This document shows positions 1 to 5,121 of a DNA stretch of 5,121 nt, in pieces. Positions within the stretch are counted from its first letter, which is position 1. Each line of letters starts with the position of its first letter. Source of the DNA: Rhodobacterales bacterium UBA5972 (GTDB lineage Bacteria; Pseudomonadota; Alphaproteobacteria; Rhodobacterales; Rhodobacteraceae); assembly GCA_002430125.1 (NCBI GenBank), contig DJBQ01000174.1:7870-12990 (forward strand). Direction: 5' to 3'. The position numbers and the translations under genes were made by a program. The notes under the pieces are model-generated. The model had not been told where the DNA came from and did no database searches. It saw only the letters and a list, made by a program, of their open reading frames with translations.

Positions 1-1066
1 CATTCATCGCCAATGGCGCGTTGTCGGCCCGCCTTACCATCCCAAAAAGATCACGCGGATCATCCGGGTCGGCCAACATGTCAAGTTCCAGAAAGAAACC
101 AGTCCCCGGCAGTTTGTCGCGCACATAACGCAGCGCCGAAAAATCCTCGATCGCGAAACCGACTGAATCAAACAACGTGATCTGGCGCGCGTCGCGACGC
201 CCGGTTACCTGCCCGGTTATCACTTGCCACAGTTCGGTCACGTGGTGATCAGGTGCCAATTGCTGTATCTCGCCCTCGATCCGGGTTTGCGGCGGGTATT
301 CCACGAAAATATCTGAACGCAGCAGGATGTCTTTGTGCAGTTCAGTCTTGCCCGGGCAATCCCCACCAATCGCGTTTATATGAACACCGCTGCCAACCAT
401 ATTATCTGTCAGAATCGTGGCATATTGCTTATCCGCCGTGCAGGTCGTGATGATCTGCGCCCCCGTCACCGCTTCTTGTGCTGACGTGCAGGCGATCACC
501 GTCAGACCACTTGCCGCCAAGTTGCGCACAGCCTTGGCGGTTGCCGCCGCGTCGATATCGTAAAGGCGAACCGTGTCCACACCACAAATCGCCTTAAACG
601 CCATGCACTGAAACTCCGACTGCGCACCGTTGCCGATCATCGCCATCACCCGCGCATCCTTGGGGGCAAGATATTTTGCCGCCAAGGCCGACATCGCTGC
701 TGTCCGCAAGGCTGTCAGAATGGTCATTTCGCTGAACAAAACCGGATAGCCGTTGCTGACATCCGCCAACAGACCAAACGCCGTTACCGTTTGCCGCCCC
801 TCGGCCATGTTCTTGGGATGCCCGTTCACATACTTAAACCCGTAAACCTCGCCGTCACTTGTCGGCATAAGTTCAATCACCCCGTCGGCTGAATGCGAGG
901 CCACACGCGGGGTTTTGTCGAACAGTTCCCAACGGCGGAAATCCTGTTCGATATAGGTGGAAAGCTCGATCAGAAACCGTTCAATGCCAGTCACATTGAC
1001 CAATTGCATCATATGATCAACCGACACAAACGGCACCATTGCCAGCTTTGAGGGAGTCTTGGCCAT
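1..1066 (-). CDS. ocd: Ornithine cyclodeaminase, long form (partial, 3' end beyond the left edge)
   Basis: Converts L-ornithine to L-proline and ammonia using bound NAD+, in the cytoplasm; second step of the arginase route from arginine to proline. The frame is open for 355 codons from ATG at 1066-1064 to the window edge with no stop; the Pseudomonas enzyme is about 350 aa, so only a few residues should be missing. Visible blocks: RVASHSADGVIELMP (54-68); FKYVNGHP (77-84) with Lys78, matching the substrate-binding Lys69 of the P. putida enzyme; TALRTAAM (118-125) with Arg121, matching Arg112; the dinucleotide-binding turn IGNGAQSEFQ (144-153); INAIGGDCPGKTEL (230-243) with Asp236, matching catalytic Asp228; and FDSVGFAIED (299-308). 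These long-form signatures separate it from the shorter mu-crystallin/alanine dehydrogenase relatives. The start is fixed by GGAGG 8 nt upstream. It begins 2 nt after the arginase stop, so the two are cotranscribed. Family assignment is secure; activity is inferred from conserved residues. Confidence 0.95.
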   Translation of the reverse strand, partial: MAKTPSKLAMVPFVSVDHMMQLVNVTGIERFLIELSTYIEQDFRRWELFDKTPRVASHSADGVIELMPTSDGEVYGFKYVNGHPKNMAEGRQTVTAFGLLADVSNGYPVLFSEMTILTALRTAAMSALAAKYLAPKDARVMAMIGNGAQSEFQCMAFKAICGVDTVRLYDIDAAATAKAVRNLAASGLTVIACTSAQEAVTGAQIITTCTADKQYATILTDNMVGSGVHINAIGGDCPGKTELHKDILLRSDIFVEYPPQTRIEGEIQQLAPDHHVTELWQVITGQVTGRRDARQITLFDSVGFAIEDFSALRYVRDKLPGTGFFLELDMLADPDDPRDLFGMVRRADNAPLAMN

Positions 1067-1068
1067 TT

Positions 1069-1995
1069 TCAAAACCTCCGTGTCGGACGATCCAACACTT
1101 TCTTGCCCATCAGGCTGGCGGTCAGTTCCACCATCAATAGCGCCGTACGGCCACGTTCGTCCAGAAACGGGTTCAGCTCGACCAGATCAAGCGACGTGAC
1201 CAGCTTGCTGTCACACAGCATTTCCATGATCAGATGCGCCTCGCGGAATGTCGCCCCGCCCGGCACCGTGGTGCCAACCGCAGGCGCGATCGAAGGTTCC
1301 AGAAAGTCCACGTCCAGACTGACATGCAAAACCCCGTTCGCCGCCTCGACCCGCCCCAGAAAATCCTTCAGCAGATTGCCTACGCCAAATTCATCAATCG
1401 CCCGCATGTCGTTGACGTCAATATCGCTTTCCGCCAGACGCAGATTTTCGGCCGGATCAACCGAGCGTATCCCCATCATGCAGATATTGCCCAGCGGTAC
1501 AGGTGCAGTCACCGGCGGAAAATATGGCTGGAAGCCGTCAAACCCGGTAAAATAGGCCACCGGCACGCCGTGCAAATTACCGCTGGTGGTGCTGTCAGGC
1601 GTGTGCAAATCCGGATGCGCATCCAGCCACAAAACGAATTGCGGCCGGTTGATTTTAGCCGCATGCCGCGCCACCCCGGAAACCGTGCCAGCCGCCAGTG
1701 AATGATCCCCGCCCAGAAAAATCGGAAACCCTTCTGCGGCGGCTTTTTCGGCGGCATCAGCCAGCGCGGTGGTCCAGCCGATCATCGCCTCGGGATGCCG
1801 CGTATTGGCCAAAGCTCCAGCTGGCAGGGTCACGGCAACCGGCGTAACATCTCCGCGATCTTCAACCGTGTGGCCAAGACTTGCCAAGATGTTCCCCAAC
1901 CCGGCGGTCCGAAACGAGGCTGGCCCCATGATACACCCGGCAGCACTGGCACCGGTTTCAACCGGCGCCCCGATCAGGATGCAATTCTGGCCCAT
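1069..1995 (-). CDS. rocF: Arginase (ureohydrolase family)
   Basis: Hydrolyses L-arginine to L-ornithine and urea with a binuclear Mn centre; supplies ornithine to the cyclodeaminase encoded just downstream. 308 aa, normal for the family. Metal-binding motifs are all present: GGDHS (95-99, His98), DAHPD (125-129, Asp125, His127, Asp129) and SLDVD (226-230, Asp228, Asp230). TSGNLHGVP (137-145) includes His142, equivalent to rat arginase I His141, and with RSVDPAE (177-183) it points to arginase rather than agmatinase or guanidinobutyrase. LVELNP (271-276) carries Glu273, matching rat Glu277. Departures from textbook arginase: His131 where rat has Asn130, and LEP (232-234) in place of LDP; neither is a metal ligand. 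The ATG at 1995-1993 follows an AGGAGGT ribosome site by 5 nt and gives the expected N-terminus (MGQNCILIGAPVETGAS). It is the first gene of the rocF-ocd operon, divergent from an Lrp-type regulator that probably controls it. Function is very likely; specificity is inferred from motifs. Confidence 0.95.
   Translation of the reverse strand: MGQNCILIGAPVETGASAAGCIMGPASFRTAGLGNILASLGHTVEDRGDVTPVAVTLPAGALANTRHPEAMIGWTTALADAAEKAAAEGFPIFLGGDHSLAAGTVSGVARHAAKINRPQFVLWLDAHPDLHTPDSTTSGNLHGVPVAYFTGFDGFQPYFPPVTAPVPLGNICMMGIRSVDPAENLRLAESDIDVNDMRAIDEFGVGNLLKDFLGRVEAANGVLHVSLDVDFLEPSIAPAVGTTVPGGATFREAHLIMEMLCDSKLVTSLDLVELNPFLDERGRTALLMVELTASLMGKKVLDRPTRRF
1075..1079 (-). promoter_or_regulatory. Ribosome binding site of ocd inside the end of rocF
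   Basis: GGAGG on the minus strand, 8 nt before the ocd ATG. It lies in the last codons of rocF (CGG AGG TTT TGA), so a ribosome finishing arginase is positioned at the cyclodeaminase start. This supports the chosen start and translational coupling. Confidence 0.8.
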
Positions 1996-2000
1996 TTGTT

Positions 2001-2007
2001 ACCTCCT
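2001..2007 (-). promoter_or_regulatory. Strong ribosome binding site of rocF
   Basis: AGGAGGT on the minus strand, a full 7-nt match to the 16S rRNA anti-Shine-Dalgarno, 5 nt upstream of the rocF ATG. It fixes the start and suggests efficient translation once the operon is transcribed. Confidence 0.85.
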
Positions 2008-2060
2008 CAGGTTTCTAATATGCGGTTTAGACGACATTTCGCTCAGCAGTAATTCCAATT

Positions 2061-2090
2061 ATTGCGCAAATGAGTTGTATTTTGCCCAAT
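2061..2090. promoter_or_regulatory. Candidate operator for the Lrp-type regulator in the rocF/regulator divergent gap
   Basis: ATTGCGCAAA (2061-2070) and TTTGCCCAAT (2081-2090) form an inverted repeat matching at 9 of 10 positions, separated by 10 bp. The half-site centres are 20 bp apart, about two helical turns, which suits cooperative binding by Lrp/AsnC dimers on one DNA face. The left half also contains the perfect 8-bp palindrome TTGCGCAA (2062-2069), and CCAATT occurs at 2055-2060 and again at 2086-2091. The site is 65 nt upstream of the rocF start and 22 nt upstream of the regulator start, so it could serve both activation of rocF-ocd and autoregulation. No convincing -35/-10 pair could be assigned in either direction. 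The repeat is seen directly; binding by this regulator is inference. Confidence 0.45.
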
Positions 2091-2112
2091 TTGCTCTACA
2101 GGTTTAACCATA

Positions 2113-2547
2113 ATGGATATCACCGATCAAAAACTCATCGCGGCTTTACGCCAGGACGGTCGCGCCAGTATTTCCGCATTGGCCGCGACCCTGAACCTGA
2201 CCCGAACAACCGTGCGCAGCCGTATGCAATCTTTGCAGCAATCAGGTGAGATTATCGGTTTTACCGCCGTTTTGCGCGGCGATGCAGCACATGCGCCGGT
2301 CCGCAGCCAAATGATGATCGCAATCGAAGGGCGCGGAACGGAACGGGTTATCCGGCAATTATCCGCAATGCCATCCGTCGACGCGCTGCATACCACCAAC
2401 GGAAAATGGGATCTGATCGCCGAACTCAGCGCTGACAGCCTTGAAGAACTGGACGGGATCCTCAGGCAAATCCGCCTGTTGGAAGGCATCGCCACCAGCG
2501 AAACCAACCTGTTGCTCGCCACCCGCAAAATGGCGAGACTGCGCTAA
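2113..2547 (+). CDS. Lrp/AsnC-family transcriptional regulator
   Basis: DNA-binding regulator of 144 aa, the usual size of the family. The N-terminus (MDITDQKLIAALRQDGRASI) is the standard opening helix of an AsnC-type winged helix-turn-helix; the HTH lies at about 17-47 (SISALAATLNLTRTTVRSRM), followed by a wing and linker strand (GEIIGFTAVL, 45-54). Residues about 66-140 form the RAM/AsnC ligand-binding domain, including TTNGKWDLIAEL (94-105), which fills the place of the family's G-x-[YW]-D effector-pocket segment, and ATSETNLLLATRK (127-139). Such proteins bind amino acids as dimers or octamers. It is divergent from the arginase-cyclodeaminase operon, an arrangement commonly seen for Lrp-type activators of amino-acid catabolism, so arginine, ornithine or proline is the likely effector (inference). 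The ribosome site is weak: only AGG about 10 nt upstream, in contrast to the very strong one of rocF, which fits low-level expression. The ATG start is supported by the N-terminal family match. Confidence 0.93.
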   Translation: MDITDQKLIAALRQDGRASISALAATLNLTRTTVRSRMQSLQQSGEIIGFTAVLRGDAAHAPVRSQMMIAIEGRGTERVIRQLSAMPSVDALHTTNGKWDLIAELSADSLEELDGILRQIRLLEGIATSETNLLLATRKMARLR

Positions 2548-2585
2548 TTCCCCATCATAGTTTCGGAAATACTGCGGCAGTAAGA

Positions 2586-2604
2586 CGCAATTCCTTCAAT
2601 TGCG
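2586..2604. terminator. Small hairpin between convergent genes, possible bidirectional terminator
   Basis: CGCAATT (2586-2592) and AATTGCG (2598-2604) form a 7-bp perfect stem with a 5-nt loop. It lies in the 79-bp gap between the stop of the Lrp-type regulator (plus) and the stop of the acyl-CoA dehydrogenase (minus), where a shared terminator is expected. There is no clear T-run on either side and the stem is short and half AT, so it would be weak; the call rests mainly on position. Confidence 0.35.
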
Positions 2605-2626
2605 CCAGTGGGCAGCGCCCCGTCCG

Positions 2627-3784
2627 TCAGTAAGATCGCGGCAGGCCCAAAACATGCTCGGCGATATAACTTAAGATCAGGTTGGTCGAAATCGGCGCCA
2701 CCTGATATAACCGCGTCTCGCGAAACTTGCGTTCGACATCATATTCCGCCGCAAAACCAAAGCCGCCATGCGTCTGCAGGCACGCCTCGGCCGCCGCCCA
2801 GGATGCGTCTGCCGCCAGCATCTTTGCCATATTCGCCTCTTCACCCGGATTTTCGCCCGCCTCGTACAAACGGATCGCTTCGGCCAGCATCAGTTCCGCC
2901 GCCCGCATTTGGGCATAGGCCTTGGCGATTGGAAACTGCACCCCCTGATTTTGCCCGATAGGACGGCCAAAAACCACGCGTTCGCCCGCGTATTTGGTCG
3001 CGGTTTCAATGAACCATTTCGCGTCCCCGATACATTCCGCCGCAATCAATATCCGTTCGGCGTTCATACCCGAAAGAATATACCGAAACCCACGTCCCGC
3101 TTCGCCAATCAGATTGGCGGCTGGCACCGGCATATTGTCAAAAAACACCTCGGTCGTGGCGTGGTTCATCATGGTGCGCACCGGGCGGATGGTCAGGCTT
3201 TTGCCCTTCACGTCGCGCATATCGACCAGCAGAACCGACAGACCTTCGGTTTTTCGCGCCACCTGATCCGCAGGCGTCGTGCGGCACAGCAGGATCATCA
3301 GATCACTCTGCTCGGCCCGCGAGGTCCAAAGCTTTTGGCCGTTCACAATGTACTGCTCGCCGTCCAACCGCGCCGTCGTTCGCAACGCGGTTGTATCCGT
3401 GCCACTGGTCGGTTCGGTCACCCCAAAGGCTTGCAACCGCAACGCGCCCTCGGCAATACTCGGCAGCCACGCATGTTTCTGGGCGTCCGAGCCATGCCGC
3501 AGCAAAGTCCCCATCGTATACATCTGCGCATGGCAGGCAGCCGCGTTGCCACCGGAACGATGCACCTCCTCCAAAATCGCCGCCGCCGCCGACAGCGGCA
3601 AACCCGAGCCGCCATATTCCTCGGGCACAAGTGCGCTCAGATATCCTTCGCGCGTTAAAGCAGCCACAAAATCAACCGGATAGGCTTGGGTCTGGTCAAG
3701 ATCACGCCAGTACGCGCCTGGAAAACCGGCGCAAAGTTTCACAACAGCAGCCCGGATTTCAGGATGACTCAACGCATATTTCAT
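2627..3784 (-). CDS. Acyl-CoA dehydrogenase family flavoprotein
   Basis: FAD-dependent alpha,beta-dehydrogenase of an acyl-CoA thioester, passing electrons to electron-transfer flavoprotein. 385 aa, full length. Seen in order: N-terminal helical domain (1-115) with ALVPEEYGGSGL (51-62); middle beta domain with GVTEPTSGTD (121-130) and VNGQKLWTS (147-155), the flavin and substrate signatures; C-terminal helical domain with ERVVFGRPIGQNQGVQF (268-284) and QTHGGFGF (337-344). The usual C-terminal catalytic Glu (in a YEGT-like motif of short- and medium-chain enzymes) is absent: the aligned segment is LYQVAPISTN (359-368), with Pro364 at the Glu position. GMNAERILIA (239-248) instead offers Glu243 at the alternative base position of isovaleryl-CoA and long-chain acyl-CoA dehydrogenases. 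The ATG overlaps the upstream CoA-transferase stop by 4 nt (ATGA) and has AGGAG 8 nt before it, so the pair is translationally coupled and probably acts on the same compound. The substrate is unknown. Family is certain; activity is likely; specificity is open. Confidence 0.95.
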   Translation of the reverse strand: MKYALSHPEIRAAVVKLCAGFPGAYWRDLDQTQAYPVDFVAALTREGYLSALVPEEYGGSGLPLSAAAAILEEVHRSGGNAAACHAQMYTMGTLLRHGSDAQKHAWLPSIAEGALRLQAFGVTEPTSGTDTTALRTTARLDGEQYIVNGQKLWTSRAEQSDLMILLCRTTPADQVARKTEGLSVLLVDMRDVKGKSLTIRPVRTMMNHATTEVFFDNMPVPAANLIGEAGRGFRYILSGMNAERILIAAECIGDAKWFIETATKYAGERVVFGRPIGQNQGVQFPIAKAYAQMRAAELMLAEAIRLYEAGENPGEEANMAKMLAADASWAAAEACLQTHGGFGFAAEYDVERKFRETRLYQVAPISTNLILSYIAEHVLGLPRSY

Positions 3785-4905
3785 GACAAAAACTCCTGTC
3801 TTACGGCCCTTGTGTGTTGTCCCAACTGCGGTACCATAACCGGGCGCGGCCCGTCGGTTTTCACCGGAAGGTCAACCAGTTCAATCACGCTGCCGCCAAA
3901 CATCGCCTCGGCTTTACGCAAAAACGGATGCTGCGATAAATCTTCCAACGAGGAAAGCCGCGACCACGCAATCCGCGCGGCCTGCAACTTGTCGGCAACC
4001 GCCTCCCGCGTAAGTGTCGAAAACACCCGGTCAATCTCGGCATCCACCGCATCCCGATTGGCCACCCGCGCCGCATTGTCGACAAACCGTGGGTCCGGCC
4101 CCAATTCGGGCCGCTGCAAAACCTCAGCGCAAAAATCGGTCCATTCCCGATTGTTCTGGATCGCGATCAGAATTTGATCCCCCCCCTTACAACTGTAGGC
4201 ACCATAGGGCGACAGCAGCGAATGCGTCAGCCCCATGCGTTCAGGTTTGGCCGGCCAATACCGATGCGCCAGAAGGGGCATATTCATCCAATCGGCCAGA
4301 ACGTCAAACATCGAGATTTCCAGATCAACCCCAACACCGGTGCGACTGCGTTGCAACAAAGCCCGCAAAATTGCCGAAAACCCGGTAAGACCGGTGGCAA
4401 TATCGCAGATCGAAACCCCAACCCGCGCCGGATGTTCTGCCGTTCCGGTCACCGCGCATAACCCGCTTTCCGCCTGCACCAGAAAATCATAGGCCTTCAT
4501 TTCCGCAGCCTCGCCTTCGGTGCCATAGCCGGTGATTTGCAAGTTGATCAGGCGCGGGTTAAGCGCACGCAAATCCTGCGCCGAAAACCCGTTCCGCGCC
4601 AAAGCATTCGGTGAAAGGTTGTGCAAAAACACATCCGCCTTGGCGATCAGTGCGCGCAACAACGCAGCGTCCTCATCTTTGGCATAATCCACAACAACCG
4701 ATTGCTTGCCGCGGTTCAACCAGCCAAACCACGTGCTTTGCCCGTCTGCCGCGCGATCATAATTGCGGCAAAAGTCCCCCTCGGGGCGTTCAAGCTTGAT
4801 GACCCGCGCCCCGGCATCCGCCAGTAAAAGACTACAATAAGGTGCGGCGACCGCCTGCTCCAGAGCCACCACCAGAAATCCGTCAAGTTCTTTGTTCAGA
4901 CCCAT
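3781..4905 (-). CDS. CaiB/BaiF-type (class III) CoA-transferase
   Basis: Transfers CoA from a donor thioester to a carboxylic acid through an aspartyl mixed anhydride. 374 aa, near the family norm of about 380-400. N-terminal block VVALEQAVAAPYCSLLLADAG (12-32) contains Gln17, matching Gln17 of formyl-CoA transferase, then VIKLERPEGD (35-44), LNRGKQSVVVD (63-73), TGYGTEG (125-131), YDFLVQAESGL (139-149) and the catalytic segment ICDIATGLTG (166-175) with Asp168, equivalent to formyl-CoA transferase Asp169. The ALEQAVAAP opening resembles, from memory, the subgroup annotated as itaconate/mesaconate/succinate-type CoA-transferases rather than carnitine or oxalate enzymes; this is a weak hint only. 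It is first of a two-gene operon with the acyl-CoA dehydrogenase, which suggests activation of an acid followed by dehydrogenation. The ATG at 4905-4903 is preceded by a moderate AAGGGG purine run and matches the family N-terminus. An 8-G run occurs in the coding strand at codons 240-242. Family is certain; substrate is unknown. Confidence 0.94.
   Translation of the reverse strand: MGLNKELDGFLVVALEQAVAAPYCSLLLADAGARVIKLERPEGDFCRNYDRAADGQSTWFGWLNRGKQSVVVDYAKDEDAALLRALIAKADVFLHNLSPNALARNGFSAQDLRALNPRLINLQITGYGTEGEAAEMKAYDFLVQAESGLCAVTGTAEHPARVGVSICDIATGLTGFSAILRALLQRSRTGVGVDLEISMFDVLADWMNMPLLAHRYWPAKPERMGLTHSLLSPYGAYSCKGGDQILIAIQNNREWTDFCAEVLQRPELGPDPRFVDNAARVANRDAVDAEIDRVFSTLTREAVADKLQAARIAWSRLSSLEDLSQHPFLRKAEAMFGGSVIELVDLPVKTDGPRPVMVPQLGQHTRAVRQEFLS
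3793..3797 (-). promoter_or_regulatory. Ribosome binding site of the acyl-CoA dehydrogenase gene
   Basis: AGGAG on the minus strand, 8 nt before the dehydrogenase ATG and inside the last codons of the CoA-transferase gene. With the ATGA stop/start overlap this indicates coupled translation and confirms the start. Confidence 0.75.
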
Positions 4906-4961
4906 ATGCCACCCCTTGTCATTTGACTGTCTAACGGCAGGCGAACCAAAGGAAAAGGGGA

Positions 4962-5003
4962 AGAAGACCCCCCTGCCGGACCCCGCCGATAGGGGGGTCT
5001 TCT
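4962..5003 (-). terminator. 13-bp perfect inverted repeat upstream of the CoA-transferase gene, terminator-like
   Basis: AGAAGACCCCCCT (4962-4974) pairs perfectly with AGGGGGGTCTTCT (4991-5003), leaving a 16-nt loop. Read on the minus strand it is followed by a pyrimidine-rich stretch (TCCCCTTTTCCTTT) but not by a true T-run; on the plus strand there is no T-run at all. It sits 56 nt before the CoA-transferase ATG. It may terminate transcription arriving from a minus-strand gene beyond the right edge, or may lie in the leader of the CoA-transferase mRNA. The structure is seen directly; the role is uncertain. Confidence 0.4.
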
Positions 5004-5080
5004 CATCGGGCGGTCATTGGCGCCCCGCCTGTACCGCCATCACGATTTGATAAGGATTTGTTTCTTTTCGGTGCAAATAT
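5004..5080. other. Intergenic stretch without a recognised gene
   Basis: Part of a gap of more than 200 bp from the CoA-transferase start to the window end. On the minus strand one frame is open from the right edge to TGA at 5006-5004, and an 8-codon ATG frame ends at 5014, but neither resembles a protein I know, and the open frame runs through the palindrome at 5081-5118. A short repeat GATTTG occurs at 5044-5049 and 5055-5060. No promoter or RNA gene is evident. Confidence 0.5.
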
Positions 5081-5118
5081 CCCGGGGGGTTCCGGGGGGC
5101 AGAGCCCCCCGGCCCGGG
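5081..5118. repeat. G/C-run nested palindrome, intergenic repeat or hairpin
   Basis: CCGGGGGGC (5092-5100) and GCCCCCCGG (5104-5112) form a 9-bp perfect stem with an AGA loop. Flanking CCCGGG at 5081-5086 and 5113-5118 can pair outside it as a further 6 bp, with a 5-nt bulge on the left side. The sequence is markedly more GC-rich and homopolymeric than the neighbouring genes. It resembles, from memory, the G/C-run hairpins that recur between genes in Rhodobacterales, where they may end transcripts or act as dispersed repeats. Only one copy is visible in this window, so repeat status cannot be shown here. Confidence 0.5.
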
Positions 5119-5121
5119 CCG

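Noticed and set aside
253..450. Plus-strand open frame of 65 codons
   Set aside because: It lies wholly antisense to the well-conserved ornithine cyclodeaminase gene and its translation resembles no family I know.
2015..2020. TATTAG on the minus strand as a -10 box for rocF
   Set aside because: No matching -35 at the right distance, and it would leave almost no leader before the AGGAGGT ribosome site; could still be an activator-dependent promoter but not supportable.
1103..2107. Several overlapping plus-strand open frames opposite arginase, one running to 2107 just before the regulator gene
   Set aside because: They are shadows of the arginase gene in a GC-rich genome; translations are Ser/Arg/Pro-rich without recognisable domains, and those extending into the divergent gap end before the regulator start.
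2768..3658. Long plus-strand open frame of 296 codons opposite the acyl-CoA dehydrogenase
   Set aside because: It is entirely antisense to a gene whose signature motifs are all intact; the translation is Arg/His/Gln-rich low-complexity sequence typical of antisense reading.
4921..4949. Possible sigma-70 promoter for the CoA-transferase operon, TTGGTT (4949-4944) and TCAAAT (4926-4921) with 17-bp spacing on the minus strand
   Set aside because: Only 3/6 and 4/6 consensus matches, and the implied transcription start would fall within or after the ribosome binding region.
5004..5121. Minus-strand frame open from the right edge to TGA at 5006-5004, as a possible gene C-terminus
   Set aside because: The frame passes through the G/C palindrome and an intergenic-like segment, and the predicted residues (PGIFAPKRNKSLSN...) match no protein I recognise; too short to support.

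Overview
The window is a moderately GC-rich bacterial chromosomal segment with five protein genes and short intergenic gaps. It looks alphaproteobacterial, most likely Rhodobacterales (Roseobacter-like). That rests on the long-form ornithine cyclodeaminase paired with arginase under a divergent Lrp-type regulator, on the style of the protein sequences, and on a G/C-run palindrome at the right edge next to a CCCGGG..ATATTTGCACC-like sequence that resembles intergenic elements I recall from that order. The taxonomic call is inference from memory, not from a search.

Left half (1-2547): an arginine-degradation unit. On the minus strand, arginase (1069-1995) is followed after 2 nt by ornithine cyclodeaminase (1066 down past the left edge). 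Together they convert L-arginine to ornithine plus urea, then ornithine to L-proline plus ammonia. Divergent from them on the plus strand is an Lrp/AsnC-family regulator (2113-2547). The 117-bp gap between the divergent starts holds a near-perfect 10-bp inverted repeat (2061-2090) that is a good candidate operator, so the regulator probably controls the arginase operon in response to an amino acid.

Right half (2548-5121): a second minus-strand operon made of a CaiB/BaiF-type (class III) CoA-transferase (3781-4905) and an acyl-CoA dehydrogenase (2627-3784), whose start overlaps the transferase stop by 4 nt (ATGA). The pair would activate a carboxylic acid to its CoA thioester and then oxidise it. 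The substrate cannot be read from sequence. The dehydrogenase lacks the usual C-terminal catalytic Glu (Pro there instead) but has a Glu at the alternative position used by isovaleryl- and long-chain acyl-CoA dehydrogenases. This operon converges on the regulator gene, with a 79-bp gap holding a small hairpin.

Right edge (4906-5121): no supportable gene. It holds the leader of the CoA-transferase gene, a 13-bp perfect inverted repeat with a 16-nt loop, and a very G/C-rich nested palindrome at the window end. I see no mobile element, CRISPR array, RNA gene or clearly novel system. The points most worth a second look are the substrate of the CoA-transferase/dehydrogenase pair and the candidate operator.
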